A DNA stretch of 64,000 bases, taken from positions 1,364,001 through 1,428,000 of the forward strand of contig JAHRHY010000013.1 in assembly GCA_019671135.1 (NCBI GenBank), in the 5' to 3' direction. The notes under the pieces are model-generated. The model did no database searches. It saw only the letters and a program-made list of their open reading frames with translations, and was not told the DNA's origin. Both the position numbers and the translations under genes were made by a program. Source of the stretch: Linnemannia hyalina. Taxonomy: Eukaryota > Mortierellomycota > Mortierellomycetes > Mortierellales > Mortierellaceae. Shown piece by piece: positions 41,701 to 52,106 of the stretch. How positions within the stretch are numbered: position 1 is the first letter of the stretch; the number at the start of each line of letters is the position of its first letter.

Positions 41701-43443
41701 ACCAGGACGTGGAATGGGGAGATCGGTCAAAGGTGCAAACACGTCATTGGCATACTCTTCGACCAGGGCATCAACTTGTTGCCGTTGCTCAACGGTCAGG
41801 GGAGCGATAGGGTCCTCAACTTGGACGGGCTCGGATTGAGTGTCTGGTACTGCCGTTTGCATTACCCAAACCACTCCTGCGTCGATCGTGTCTTTCGCCT
41901 CGACGGTCTTGATAAACTTCTGCACATCATCGTGCACGGTGCCTAAGCGGGGCTCTTCCAGCTCGGCGAGTAGTTGTGGCGAAGGCTTCGACATAGCCTT
42001 GACCTCAAAGTCCTGACCTTCGTAGGCCCAGGATAAAGTGTATTGCTCCCAGTCCATGTGGGGCTTAAACTTGGCCATCCATGGAATACCGAGGAAGAAA
42101 TCGCGCGCCAACTTGCGGACGATGGTAGCTCGGATGGAATGGGCCATAGTTCCAACGGTAATTCGGACGACAACTTGTCCGAGGGCACTGCTGTCTTTGC
42201 TCTCCCCGAGCGCAAGACGTAGCGGCAGTGGTTGGCTGACCCGCTCCTCGCTTTCAACAGCGGTGGGGTCCAGCAGACGAATTCTTTTAAGTGCCTCCTC
42301 TGAGACGACATTAACGTTCGCGCCATTATCTACAAGGGCTTCGAACTGAGTTCCGGCAGCATTAAGCGGAACAACGACAAGGGGGAAGGCGTGAGGGTCA
42401 AACTCGTGAGCCTCGACGACGGTCATGTGGGCGGCGGTTGGTTGGCGGCCATTGTGGTGACGACGGTAGTTCTGGGGTACCGACGAGTGAGATGAACCTC
42501 TCATAGGGCAGTCGGCTCTGTAGTGACCGGCTTGTCCGCACTCGTGGCAGATTGTTGGCCTCTTGCAATCAGCGGCCTTGTGATCGCCACGGCAATTGAA
42601 GCAGGAGATAGTGTCAACCTCCATAGGGGTGGGACCAGAGTCGCGACGGCCAGCGTTGCTGTCGCGGCGGAAGCTCACTTGCGGGGGGCCGTTTGGTCTC
42701 GAAAACGGGTGCACAGCACTCTGCCGGCGGTTGGTAAAGAAACCAGTATTGGTGTTGCCTGAGATTGAGTTGCGGGGGGCGGGGGCAAAAGGAGCAGGGT
42801 TGTTTCTTGGTGCTCGGTTAGGGTTGTACGTGGGCGCAATCATGGGAGGATTGGGACGGCCTCTCTGGCGCGTCAAGGACGACTGGGTTGTGATGCCCAT
42901 CTGTTGAGCCATCTGCGATTTAATTTCGCAAGCGGTTTTAACGTCATCCCACGTCTTGACTTGTCTCTCGATCAGGTAACGCGACAGGAAAAGAGGACCT
43001 TGTGACTTAAACTGGTGTATCTTCTCACCATCAGTCAGCTTGGAGGCGATGGGGGCAGCAGCGAACTCGTAACGCTGAAAGTACGAATTCGGTGTATCGT
43101 TCCTATCCCAGACGACGGCTGCAAGGTTGTTGCGATGTGTAGACTCCAGCTCGTCAGTGCCAAACTGGCGACTGAAGGCGGCCTTGAACTCGGTCCAGGT
43201 GAGTTCAGGGTGGGCCTCGTCCAAGTTCTGTCCCCAGACTTGGGCAACACCTCGGAGCTTGAGGATAGATGCTGTCGGCCAGTCAGTGTCGGGCAACTTA
43301 CACAGCTTGGCAGTCATCTCGATCTGCTTTAGCCATGTCTTGGCCGTGTAAGGGTCGTTCTGACTGAAGTCGAACGTCTCGGTATCGGACGGGAGGGTGG
43401 TCCTTCGAAGAGAGCTGGCCACTGGGATAACTTCATCGACCAT
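38761..43443 (-). CDS. Gag-Pol polyprotein of element B (single frame)
   Basis: 1560 residues from the ATG at 43443 ([11 protein letters not shown]; context ccaccATGG). The frame is open upstream into the LTR, but this ATG starts a typical capsid. Gag capsid about 20-190. Two zinc knuckles at 281-312 ([13 protein letters not shown] and [14 protein letters not shown]). Protease DNGA at about 372-375, unusual for DSGA/DTGA. Reverse transcriptase about 610-790 with FLDD at 745-748. RNase H with TDASDD from 902. Integrase zinc finger H1098, H1103, C1134, C1137. Catalytic D1164 (IDFIGRMP), D1224 (VSDRGANF) and E1260 (GKCERLNG). The integrase tail holds [20 protein letters not shown] and no clear chromodomain. 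Gag and Pol are fused without a frame change. Confidence 0.94.
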   Translation of the reverse strand: MVDEVIPVASSLRRTTLPSDTETFDFSQNDPYTAKTWLKQIEMTAKLCKLPDTDWPTASILKLRGVAQVWGQNLDEAHPELTWTEFKAAFSRQFGTDELESTHRNNLAAVVWDRNDTPNSYFQRYEFAAAPIASKLTDGEKIHQFKSQGPLFLSRYLIERQVKTWDDVKTACEIKSQMAQQMGITTQSSLTRQRGRPNPPMIAPTYNPNRAPRNNPAPFAPAPRNSISGNTNTGFFTNRRQSAVHPFSRPNGPPQVSFRRDSNAGRRDSGPTPMEVDTISCFNCRGDHKAADCKRPTICHECGQAGHYRADCPMRGSSHSSVPQNYRRHHNGRQPTAAHMTVVEAHEFDPHAFPLVVVPLNAAGTQFEALVDNGANVNVVSEEALKRIRLLDPTAVESEERVSQPLPLRLALGESKDSSALGQVVVRITVGTMAHSIRATIVRKLARDFFLGIPWMAKFKPHMDWEQYTLSWAYEGQDFEVKAMSKPSPQLLAELEEPRLGTVHDDVQKFIKTVEAKDTIDAGVVWVMQTAVPDTQSEPVQVEDPIAPLTVEQRQQVDALVEEYANDVFAPLTDLPIPRPGFDHEIPTGDAAPVAKKAYKMSPLELRVLREQLDELLELGYIQPSTSPWAAPVLFVKKKDGSLRLCIDYRGLNAITTKNKYPLPLLDEFFDRFQGAKYFSKMDLQQGYHQLRIAEPDIPKTAFSTRYGHFEYRVMSFGLTNAPASFQGLMNDIFRDHLDKYIVVFLDDILVFSKTFEDHLEHIRIALDLLRQHKLHAKRSKCEFGTSSITFVGHVISSQGIQVDPAKTKALDNWPIPKNVQQLRSFIGFINYYRRFVYHLVQVAGPLFKLLKDGPDHNKFKTRPLASWGPVEQAAFDGVRLVLTTPPTLLCGDPDKPYTMETDASDDATGGVLYQEVNGKRHPVAYESRKLKAAERNYPVHEREMLAIVHACRAWRSYVLGAPENVVFTDHASLRFIFSQPHLSQRLTRWVEFLAPYNLSIQYKPGKTNVAADALSRLEINNVHQVRHIDTWDWPLLVPEFLLSGTFPPDTDPAIKKLVRHQALLFVIEEGELFRLVEEASVPFVPYVERLDRLSELHADLGHLGQSGTYNLAKTRMWWPTLRSDIKMLTRECQPCQLVKPGSRSVAPLHPLAPARPFERWGIDFIGRMPLTKQGNRWIVTAIDYATNWPIARALPDATAEAVAIFLYEEIFLQFGCPSEIVSDRGANFMSDVLQRYLQKLNIKHMATSAYHPRSNGKCERLNGVIGHMLNKYVGTHRVRWDQYLHQSLFACRVHISQRTQLSPFKLVYGIEPRIPQDPVRPFLFDFSDPSDFLEHRRKTFKEIDELREAHLQTQQDAASSMVKAHAESHVVEDAKFAVGDFVFVKNYGRKKLQPHWYGPLEVVRVTPLSTYQLRWGDGTPKEDLVHQDRLKIATAPSDEAQRKVWFARTKHTMEAARDNDDDGLPDDFLSDTESRRVADMRTQQRATEEYHIRRGPDYQAPMMGSAADAARVYREELTRVPPTRRFRRNQQLQMMQLPPQQSSSPSVPAYCLHECTALA

Positions 43444-43700
43444 GGTGGGAAAACGTAACGGGTAGAGAAGGGAAAAGAAAAAATGAGAGGGAGGGAAAAA
43501 AGGTAAAATAAAGTTGATCCGGAGGAATAGGGTTTTTCGTGATTTAGGAGAGGTAAAAAAAATGAATAGAGGGTGTAGGCTTGTAGTAAGAGCAAAAGAA
43601 AAAAAGAAAGAGAGCAAAGCTAAAGTAAAATAAAGTATGGATGTGGGGCTAATAATTGTGGAGAGCGGGAAAGAAAGAGAAACGTAGTGGAATGAAGGTG

Positions 43701-43712
43701 CCTTTGCTACCA
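43701..43712 (-). promoter_or_regulatory. Primer-binding site of element B
   Basis: TGGTAGCAAAGG on the reverse strand, three bases after the 5' LTR. The same 12 bases occur in element A although the two elements differ elsewhere, pointing to the same tRNA primer. An initiator tRNA-Met ending CTTTGCTACCA is the likely one. Confidence 0.75.
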
Positions 43713-43715
43713 ATT

Positions 43716-44542
43716 TGTGGGTGCCTCGAGCAACGTCTGCAGGAGATACCACGCAGTCTCAACTAGACTGGCAAAGAAGTGGAGGAAGAGGAAGAGGAAG
43801 AGGAAGTGATCTCAACTAGATCACGCTCAGGGACGACAGGGGAATGAATGCGGATCTTCGGCGCAAAAAGGGGACAACGGGTTCGAGGTTCTCAACCTAG
43901 AATGGTATGATTAACAGTGGGGGGAAGATGTTTATTTAGTGGCTGTTCGGACAACGAGAACAGCCGTTGACAGGGGAGGGGGAGAGGAACTTACCTAGAA
44001 TGGTATGATTAACAGTGGGGGGAAGATACTGTTCAATCATCCATTCCAGGTGTCCTTTTATACTATCTGACTAAGGTCGCTAAACTACTACTTGTGGGGT
44101 CACTGAATGAAAGAGAATAAGATGAAGACGTAAAAAAAGAGATGGCCCGGGGGAGCTACTACTAACTGGTGTAAGAGTTAACAACTTGATGAACAACGAA
44201 AGGAAGTAGGAAGGGGCCATCAACAACAAAGAAAGGGCCTTTGACAAAGAGGGTCTTTGTCAAAGGGATGAACAACATAAAAGACAAGAAGAGGAAATAA
44301 TAAAAGTGACTCGGGGCGATGGCTCCTTGTGTCACTGGGTGTTGAGAGCGAGCGGGGCGACGATAGTTGTCATCAACAAAGGGGAAAGGTGTAAACGAAA
44401 GTGTAAAAGAGGTAGGAGTCGCGTTTGCGGGTAAAAGGGAAAACGCAAACAAAGAGAGCAAAAAAGAAGGGAAAGGAAGGAAAGTAGTGGGAAAGAAGAA
44501 AAAAAGGGAAAGTGGTGAATATAGGGGTGGCAATTCACGATA
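43716..44542 (-). repeat. LTR2 (5' LTR of element B)
   Basis: 827 bp, matching LTR1 throughout by eye, except that the plus-strand end reads CACGATA instead of CACGACA. In the element's sense the conserved 5' TG has become TA, or one base belongs to the target duplication. The LTR TATA box is at 44062-44055. Confidence 0.93.
44055..44062 (-). promoter_or_regulatory. TATA box in the 5' LTR of element B
   Basis: TATAAAAG on the reverse strand within LTR2, suited to drive transcription of the element's genomic RNA about 30 bases downstream. Confidence 0.55.
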
Positions 44543-44560
44543 TTTCTATCAAGCAAATAC

Positions 44561-44641
44561 GTCAATATGGCCGAGCGGTTAAGGCGTGTGACTAGAAATC
44601 ACATGGGTTCTCCCGCGCAGGTTCAAATCCTGCTGTTGACG
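44561..44641 (+). tRNA. tRNA-Ser (anticodon AGA)
   Basis: 81-base cloverleaf without an intron. The acceptor arm GTCAATA pairs with TGTTGAC with one G-T pair, and the discriminator base is G at 44641. D-arm/A box TGGCCGAGCGGTTAAGG. The anticodon stem TGTGA/TCACA encloses loop CTAGAAA, with AGA at 44594-44596. A long variable arm (TGGGTTCTCCC) is typical of tRNA-Ser. T arm/B box GGTTCAAATCC. A TTTT Pol III terminator follows at 44647-44650. The insertion edge of element B lies 18 bp upstream, close to where Pol III transcription should start. Confidence 0.95.
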
Positions 44642-44646
44642 CTATC

Positions 44647-44650
44647 TTTT
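44647..44650 (+). terminator. Pol III terminator of tRNA-Ser
   Basis: TTTT, six bases after the mature tRNA 3' end, with a second T run shortly after. This is the simple termination signal of RNA polymerase III. Confidence 0.8.
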
Positions 44651-46411
44651 GCTCTTTTTATTCGGATACGAGTTTTTTTTTTGGTCGTGGTCGACACATT
44701 CTTTTGCCTGTCATCAGTAACACCATGGCCACCCCCAGTTCAATTTTGACGCGCTACTTGACTTTTGTTCCTTGGTTGAACGAGGATTTGTGTCATGATA
44801 CGTTTGTTTCCAAGCGTGTCAATTAATACGTTTCTTCCTGCTCGGACTTTATCGTTGTGTTTAGCTCGCTGCTTTCATCTCCATGCTCTCTTCACATCCT
44901 TGCCGCGTTCTCTGCCTTCAGCGTTTGTTAGTGTGTCTCTGACCGGTTGGCGGTGGATGTGTTGAGTGAGCAGGGATTGGTTCTCTTTCCGTAGGTGCTC
45001 GTTCGAGTGCTACCTGAAAGATTCGCGCGTCATTGAATGACACCCGCTATGTCACAGCATAGTGCATTAAGGTAACCAGCCTAAAAGAGGCGCAGGTAAT
45101 GGCGAACACTAAACAATATTACTGATCAAGAATCAGAGAGCCATATCTCCTCATCGTCTTGGAGTCTTGGATAACATGGGCAACAAATGAATAGTAGCGT
45201 ACAATGCTTACTCCACTTTTATTTTCTGTTAGAGGGCCGGTTTAGTTTGCTTTCACTTTATTCGTTCTTTAGAAGTTTGGCTATGTACTTGTTTCCATTT
45301 TTATGCACGGTGCCTTTCGACACCTATAAGCTCGTGCATGCAGCACCCACTTCTCATTTCGCATGTCCCTTTCTTCTCTTTTTCTTCCTCACTTTTCTCT
45401 TCATTTCTCCTCTTTTCTTCTTTTCTTTACTGTTGAACAGCCCTCCAGAAAATCTTGGAGTGTAAAGTAGACCCACTGCCTTTTCTTGCTCGAGATAGGA
45501 CAGGACGCGTTTTAATTGATCCCTTTGGCTTTGACGAAAGACAAACACGTCTTTATCAACGATCAATGCTATTAAGGCAACGCGTTATCACTCAACAGCA
45601 AGGACAAAGTATACAACACCCTCTTCCTTCCCCACGTTCTTTCTTTTTTTCCTTCCTTTCTTCTCTCTTCTTTCTTCTTTCATCTTTCTTCTTTCCTTTG
45701 TTCCTTTTTTCTTTTTTCTTTTTTCTTTTTTCTTTTTTCTTTCCTTCCTTCTTCCTTTTTTACCCTCTTTCCTCTTTCCTCCTTCCTTTCTTTTTTTCTA
45801 CACTTCCTTGCTCTTACACCCATTGTGTTGTTATTGTGGAGAGGCCAAAAGACAGGCTGCTTTGTAGGATGGACATGTGAAGAATGCGGAGAAGACGGTG
45901 CAGAAATGGCGGCGATCCCTTGGAGGGCCGGAAGATGTCGAGGTCAAAACACAATAACACGATGAGCTCAACAAAAGCCGAGGCCTATTAACACGTTTTG
46001 ACCAGATCTCTCTCTCTCTCTATATATATCGCCACAGAGTCACTACTGCGAGCAATGTGTTGTATGTACACCCATCTACGACGCAAGGGATAGAAAGAAG
46101 ATTATGAGGCTGACCGCCCGTGCGATGCGGCGGGGTAACTGGGTTTGGGAGGCGGGTGAATAAGTTGGTGAGACGAGGGAAGGAGCACGTGGCCAATAAT
46201 CCCCTTTCCCCGTCAAGGAAAAAAAAAAGAAATGAAAACCGGAGATTGAAAAAAACTTCCAAGGAAAGGGAGGAGAGGGGGCGACCACCAAAACACAACA
46301 TACCCGCACCTTCTCTCTCACAAACACAAAAAAAAGTGAGAGCACATAAACACCGAGAAGTGGCTGGTTGAGTTAAGGAAAGGACGGAAATGGAGAAATG
46401 AGAAGACAATC

Positions 46412-46474
46412 AACGGCAAACAGACAACGGCAAACAGGCAGCGGCAAACAGGCAACGGCAAAAGCAAACAACGG
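46412..46474. repeat. Short tandem repeat, ~14-bp unit
   Basis: Four imperfect copies of ACGGCAAACAGGCA in a row, differing by single bases. Confidence 0.8.
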
Positions 46475-46804
46475 CCATTGCCATTCATTTTGAAACAAAA
46501 AAAAAGGAGTCATGTTTATTGGGAAAACGTGGTCGTATTATGTCAGAAAAAACAAATGAGCGGATAGAAGGAAATGGAGAGAGAAAGAAAGGGGTATAGT
46601 ACAGTAGGTGGTTGCCGTTAGCGACTTGTCGACTTTAAATTGAGAGTTAGAAAAGCAAAAGGCATGAAAATATAGAAAAGTAAGCAAAGCGAATAAAGAA
46701 AGTAGTAGAAATATAAGCGTAAAAAGACACTGTTGCAGCTCTGCATGAAGACAGTCAGCCATTGAAATCCTGCAGTCCATCTGCTAATGTCTAGAGGTAG
46801 AGAT

Positions 46805-46842
46805 GGAGGAGGAGGAGGAGGAGGAGGAGGAGGAGGAGGAGG
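46805..46842. repeat. (GGA)n trinucleotide tract
   Basis: About twelve GGA/GAG triplets without interruption, a slippage-prone microsatellite. Confidence 0.85.
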
Positions 46843-47398
46843 GAGAGCGCTTCTGGTAGGATTGTGAGCCCTTCTGTCCTCCAAAAAGCATCCTCCTTCA
46901 GAAAGACAACCCAGACTCGCCTCGTGCATGACTGTGTCCGTATGTCTGTTGTTTGTTTGTTCATTGCTGTATGAGATAGCGATGGTATGATGTCTCTGCC
47001 ATCGGTCGCCCCTGTCGTCATCGTTGTCATTGTCGTCGTTTGTTGTTGTATGTATGAAAGCGTTGTCATTGTTGTTGTATAAGGGTGTTGTGTTCATGTA
47101 TCCATCGTAATCCGCCCATCATCCTTTAATCCGCCTGTCCGCCTCTCCGTCCTCCCTCCCCCATCTGGACCGGGGTCTCTTGACTTCCTGCAACCTCATA
47201 TTGTGTCTAGACCTTCCTTCTTTTTTTCTTTCAGGGCAAAAGTGAAAAAAGAGAGGGAAAAGGAAAAGCCCATGCGGCGGTGGTGAGGCGCGGTCGATTG
47301 TCGTTTTGTCGTTGCTGGTCCGGATGCTGACGGTGAGAGAAAGATGTAAATGCTGAGACCTTGTAGGCTGGGGCAGGCTGTGTATGTGTGGGTAGGAC

Positions 47399-49432
47399 TC
47401 AGAGGTTCTTGAGTCGAGCGACTTCTTGTCTCAGCATATCTATCTCCTTGTTCATCGCCTCATGGTTCTCCCTCATTCCAGAGATATAATCCACCGCTAA
47501 AACAAATGAAATGAAAAATGACGACAGAAAGGAGAAATAAGGTCAGATCACAAAGTGAGCTCAATTGGCAAAAAAAAAAGAGGGCTATCGTGGATTCGAG
47601 TTGTCATAGATGGTAGAAAGGGTGGTGTGATATTTCGATTTTTCCCTCTGCCTGCTCTTATGAGTGTGTGCAGTTGGTGTCAGTGTCGGTGTCGGTGTTT
47701 TCTGTGGGTCGTTGCGTGTGTGTGAAGGCGCACACATCATTTTTGTAGATTTACCTTTGCTCAGAATTTCCCACTTGCTGGTCTTCAAACTGCGGTCGAC
47801 AGGCAGGGCGTCGCGGAGCTCATCGAAGAGCTCCTTCATCTCCTTGCGGCGCTTACGCTCCGCCAGCTTGTGAGATACCCTGAGCTCAGGCGATCGAGAA
47901 TACGGCGTATCGCCCTTGTGCCCATTTTCTCCACCAGGGTAGCCTGCGGGGTACCCCGGATACAAATGGCTGCCGGGCTGGCCACCAGGGCCTAAAGGTG
48001 CTGGTGGCTGCTGTTGAGGGTGGTCTGGTGGTCCGTGGAGGTGCATCCTCTCCATGTCCATGTCCATGTTGTGGTCGTAATCCTGGTTGTGTGAAGACGA
48101 CGAAGAGGGTTGGTAGTGCGATGGGTAGTGATGGTTGTCGGCGACCGAGGAACGTCTGGAGAGACTAGCATCAGATAGGAGCGAGGGTCGACGGGGTTGG
48201 TGGAGCGGGAAATGAGGACGGACATGGTCCATGACCAAGGGTCCACCAGGTCCGTTATGCAAGGCAGAGGCAGAAGAGGAAGGCGTCATGGACGACTTGA
48301 TCTCGGCAGCAGGCTGCAGGTTGAGAGTGGGGACAGCACCATGTATCATTGCATTCGAACCCCGTCGAGGCGGACTTGATGGCGCCGAGAATGAGCTTCT
48401 GGGTGGGTAAGGATGGTGATGATGGTGGAGTGGGTGAGCTGCGTCGGGGATAGAGTCTCGACGTTTTGCAGGGTGTTCGAGTTCGCTGGACGAGTGCATC
48501 TGTGACAGAGGGGTGGAGGATGTTTTCCGCTTGAGAGGGCCTATCATCTGGTCACCATGGGCGATAGAGTGGCGCCGTTGTGGTTCCTGCGCAAGGAGCT
48601 GGCCAAGAGGGCCGGCACTGCTGTGAATCGAGGGGAGGGACTCTCGACGGCCCGAAACATGCTCGGATTGGCGAAGTTGCATGGGAGAGGTCGACGGATG
48701 GGGGTAGGGAGGATAATGAGGCTCCGAGTTGGACGGGGCAACGGATGAAGGCGACGAGTTGGTATAGAGTCTAGACTCTTGGCCACCGGGGCCACTACTA
48801 CCGTTGGTGTTGCTGTTACCGTTACTGTTACCGTTACTGTTGTAGAAGGAGGAGCTGTCCATGGCAGAGATAGACGACCGCTTGTGAACATCGGGAGCAG
48901 AAGTATGGTAATCGGCGGGGTCGGTGACAGAGCCGCGACGAGAGTTGCTCATATAAGAGTGGAGAGGGTGAGAAGGTTCAATTGGCGGAAGAGGGCGCCC
49001 TTGGAAGCCGTCAGCGGGCGAGGGCAAAGGAGGAGAGGGGGTGAGCTGTGAAGAAGGGGGAGCAGTTTGCTGAGAAGGGTATGGCTGTGAGGGGTAGTGT
49101 TGGTCCTTGTTATAATGATGGTCAGGAGAAGGGGCACTTGTGGGGTGACCGTTGGAGTAACGTTGCTGCTGATAGGACGAGGGCTGCTGGTGGTGGTCTG
49201 GGGTAATTGAGGACGAGGGTGGTTGAGGGGGGTAGTCGGCAGAGGAGGCCGAGGAGGGCCGACCATGGGGGGAAGGGGCAGGGGTGGTCAGGGAGCCGGA
49301 CTGGTGACTTCCTTGATGGTACTGGTGGCTGTAGTGGTGGTTGTCAGGGATGGATCCCCGCCTGGCGCCGTCGTGGTCTCCGGGGCGCTTTGTTCCTTCG
49401 TGGACCGCAGTCCCGGTACTTGCAGTGTTCAT
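47399..49432 (-). CDS. bHLH transcription factor
   Basis: Two reverse-strand exons (49432-47755 and 47496-47399) give 591 residues. The long N-terminal part is rich in Ser, Pro, His, Gln and Tyr and looks disordered. The bHLH domain lies at the C-terminus. Its basic region [13 protein letters not shown] (about 520-532) has H521, E525 and R529, the H-E-R pattern that reads CACGTG-type E-boxes. Helix 1, [14 protein letters not shown], and SKWEILSK continue across the splice into AVDYISGM, and a short leucine-rich coiled-coil tail ([20 protein letters not shown]) follows. The start ATG at 49432 follows a CAACAACAACAGAGACG leader; the frame is open further upstream but in CT-rich leader-like sequence. 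Nuclear regulator; targets unknown. Confidence 0.9.
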
Positions 49433-51506
49433 CGTCTCTGTTGTTGTTGATTGAAGGAGTTGGAGTTTGGGGTTAGGTTGAAATGAGTTGAGATCCAATT
49501 GAGTCAGACAAAAGTGGGAAGGAAAGGGGAGGTGGTCAAGGCAGATGATGATGGAGTGTGAAGAAATAGAAAGTAGAGTGGGGAGGGGGTGAGGGGAGAG
49601 GGAAAGATGATGAAAAAAAAGAAAAGAAGAAAAAAAAGATGAGGAGGAAGAGTGTGAGTAAAAGATTGTTTGCAAAGAGGGAGGTGGTCAATAAGGTGAT
49701 GAGGACCGAGATTCTCTTTTCGTTGTAGTTGGCACCACTTTGTGGACACAGAAAACAACAACAAAGGAAAAAAAAAAAAACAATCCGGCTCTGTATGTTG
49801 TGTGTATCGTGTGTTATGTGTTATGCTATGAAAAGTGTTGTGCGTGTGTTGTGTGCGTGCGTGCAAAGTGTGGTGGAGTTGAATTGAAATGAATGAGCGG
49901 GGAGGAAAGAAGGGAGAGGAAGAGCAAGCGAGCGGAGAAACTCTCTTTGTGCATTGCCTACATGTGTATGTGTTTGTGCCCATTTTTCCTCTCCTACTCA
50001 CACACACGTATCCCCATCCAATTGAACGACCCTTCCGTTGTCATTCGCCCTGTTCCTTGTCTCAGACAGACACACACTCCTCAACAATTTTTTCTTTCTT
50101 TCTACTCTTCTGATATCGACAATCAACGGGTCTTTTTTGTTCTTAACTGAAAGTATCCTTGAGTCTCCTTGGAAATAACACCATCTAGTGTTCCTTCTCC
50201 ATATGATTATCATCGCCTCTTGCCTTCCCTCGCGTAATATGACTCCATCTCTTTCATCAAATCCCCACATGGTAATCCCCATTACCCTCTACTATACTTC
50301 CCAATCCAAGACAATGGTGGATCCATCAATCCATCAATCAATCAATGATTTTTGATCACTGATGACCTTATTTGTCTCTTCTTTTTTTTCTCTTTTCTTT
50401 GCTTTGGTCATGCCTTATATCTATCTCCTTCCCCTTTCTCTTTCTCTGTCCCCTTGTGCTTGTTGTTCAACAGAGAATAAAGCATGCATACATGGAGACC
50501 CTTTCTCCTTTCTTTTCCTTCCATCCTTTCTTTCCCTTCCTTAGTCAATCCCTACGCATACCATACCACATCCCTTTTCCCATCATCATAGCATGCCACA
50601 TTATCGGGGGACAGAAGGGCTACAATTTGTTTCGTTGCCCTGTTGTTGTTCACTTTTGCACACACATTCAAACGCTAATTCCTCAGAGTGAGTGGTGTTG
50701 TTGTTTGCATACGTATTGTTTTGTTGAGTACCCAAATGTGCCTGTGTGGACCTGTTTGTGTGTGCATGTGTTATCTTTCACAAAAAAGAGTGTAAAGTAT
50801 TGTCCGAACAAGAAGTGATTACACAGAGGGGCAGAAGGGGATGAGCTCCCGTTTTGGGTCCAGCTCAATACAAGAAAAAAAATGGGATGGCTCGGATGAT
50901 GGAACGTGGTTCGTGGTTGGGCACAGAGTCTGGTTTGTGCGCTTTGCTCACTTTTTTTATCTTTCTTTTCTTCTCTGTATGTGTGGGTGTGCTCTGATGC
51001 AGGCGAAGGAAGGGAGGAAGGGAGGGGAGGGAGAAAAGGATAGAGCAAATGCAAAAGGCAAAGCGAGCATGAATGAAGTGAGGAAGGGAATGGTATGGAT
51101 GAACCCCATTGGTCTGCTTGAGTGAGCATGTCCAGTGGGTGCATGCTGTGCCATCATGAACAGGCGGCTGACATGATAACTCCTCTCCCTATCTTTTTGC
51201 TCCCACACCCCCACCCAAGAAAGCAGAAGCTCTCTGTTTTTCTGTACCCAACAAAGACTACACGAGAAATCCCAAAGTAACGACCACAAACCCAACCCAC
51301 ACATGTTACAGACAGGCACACGGATAAAAAAACAAAAAGTGCTCTCTCCACAATCCTGTGTGGTCGTCTCACACCTCCGCCTCCGCCGTGCTTTCCCTCC
51401 TCTTTCTATCTCCTCCTCCGCTCTGCTGTTGATGTTGTGGATGGAAGATTCTGGTTCACTCCGTGAAATATGGTAAAAACAATCAAAAAAAGTGGCAAAC
51501 TGCTTT
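49433..51506. other. Leader/promoter of bHLH gene and unassigned sequence
   Basis: The first 300 bases on the reverse strand are a pyrimidine-rich leader. The rest has CT-, CA- and GT-rich simple sequence with overlapping short frames on both strands and no domain. Downstream exons of the reverse-strand gene at 51507-52106 may lie here but could not be identified. Confidence 0.4.
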
Positions 51507-52106
51507 TTAGTGTATGCGTAACTTACCCTGGGAGTGTGAGTGGTCAAAGAGGGGGGAGGTAGTAGAAGAAGCAACAGTTGACAAAGTAGACGACAACGTG
51601 GCCAGTGAGGAGGTGGATGAAGTGGGCTGGTGCAGGTTCAGGAGGTGACTGCTACTGCTCCCAGGGGAAGGCAACTGGGGCCGTGATCCTCCTCCTCCTT
51701 CCTTGAAGCTGTTGCCACTGCCTAGACTTGTTCCTGTCAATTTAGATATAGTCGAAGAAGGAGTAGGATTTGAGCTTGTCGTCATAGGATGTCCTGGATG
51801 ATAACGATTGTGACGATCTCGCCCCATATGATGCTGTTGCTGTTGTTGTTGGACGGCAGAGGAGATGGCAGCTGCTGCCTCGGACAGACAGTCAAGTGGT
51901 GGCAACGGGATGTTGCTGTTGACGGAATGGGTCCCATGTATGACTCCATCCATGGATGAAGAGGAGGAAGTGCCATTGCTACTCGAGGAAGAGGTGGTAG
52001 TGGCGAGACTGAAGGGGTGATGAGGGTGGAGGGACTCTTGGAGGACGTGATGTTGGTGCGGGTATCCTGGTCGAATACTCTGGTCCATCCTTGACGAGGT
52101 CGTCAT
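51507..52106 (-). CDS. Low-complexity protein, probably first exon only
   Basis: Starts at an ATG (52106) after an AAC/AAA-rich leader, with MTTSSRMDQSIRPGYPHQHH. The 199 residues are rich in Ser, Thr, His, Pro and Gln (a Q7 run near residue 90) and no domain is visible. Just before the stop a good donor, CAG/gtaagt, occurs near 51524, after FDHSHSQ. The unspliced ending is therefore probably intron sequence and this is likely a first exon. The style resembles the disordered N-terminus of the neighbouring bHLH factor, so a transcription regulator is possible, but that is only a resemblance. The following exons were not found. Confidence 0.5.
   Translation of the reverse strand: MTTSSRMDQSIRPGYPHQHHVLQESLHPHHPFSLATTTSSSSSNGTSSSSSMDGVIHGTHSVNSNIPLPPLDCLSEAAAAISSAVQQQQQQHHMGRDRHNRYHPGHPMTTSSNPTPSSTISKLTGTSLGSGNSFKEGGGGSRPQLPSPGSSSSHLLNLHQPTSSTSSLATLSSTLSTVASSTTSPLFDHSHSQGKLRIH

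Larger units (their letters stand above)
37902..44542 (-). mobile_element. Ty3-type retrotransposon (element B) inserted 18 bp upstream of a tRNA gene
   Basis: 6.6-kb reverse-strand element. The 827-bp LTRs (37902-38728 and 43716-44542) appear identical apart from a terminal base. One uninterrupted Gag-Pol frame, a primer-binding site, a polypurine tract and a TATA box in the LTR are all present, so it looks intact and recent. The flanks share TTTC (37898-37901 and 44543-44546), or ATTTC if one more base is counted, as target duplication. It has no obvious chromodomain, unlike element A. Confidence 0.93.
44651..47398. other. 2.7-kb gene-free region with simple repeats
   Basis: No domain-bearing frame was seen on either strand. 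It contains a long C/T-rich tract (about 45620-45810) and TC/TA dinucleotides near 46008-46030. A 14-bp unit repeat ACGGCAAACAGGCA lies around 46412-46474 and a (GGA)n tract at 46805-46842. The last few hundred bases are probably the 3' untranslated region of the bHLH gene. Confidence 0.5.

Noticed and set aside
43443..43752. N-terminal extension of the element B polyprotein upstream of the ATG at 43443
   Set aside because: The extension overlaps the LTR, primer-binding site and leader. The ATG at 43443 has a strong context and starts a typical capsid.
45354..45880. Overlapping frames on both strands near the C/T-rich tract
   Set aside because: Composition-driven (Phe/Ser on one strand, Lys/Glu on the other) without any recognisable motif.
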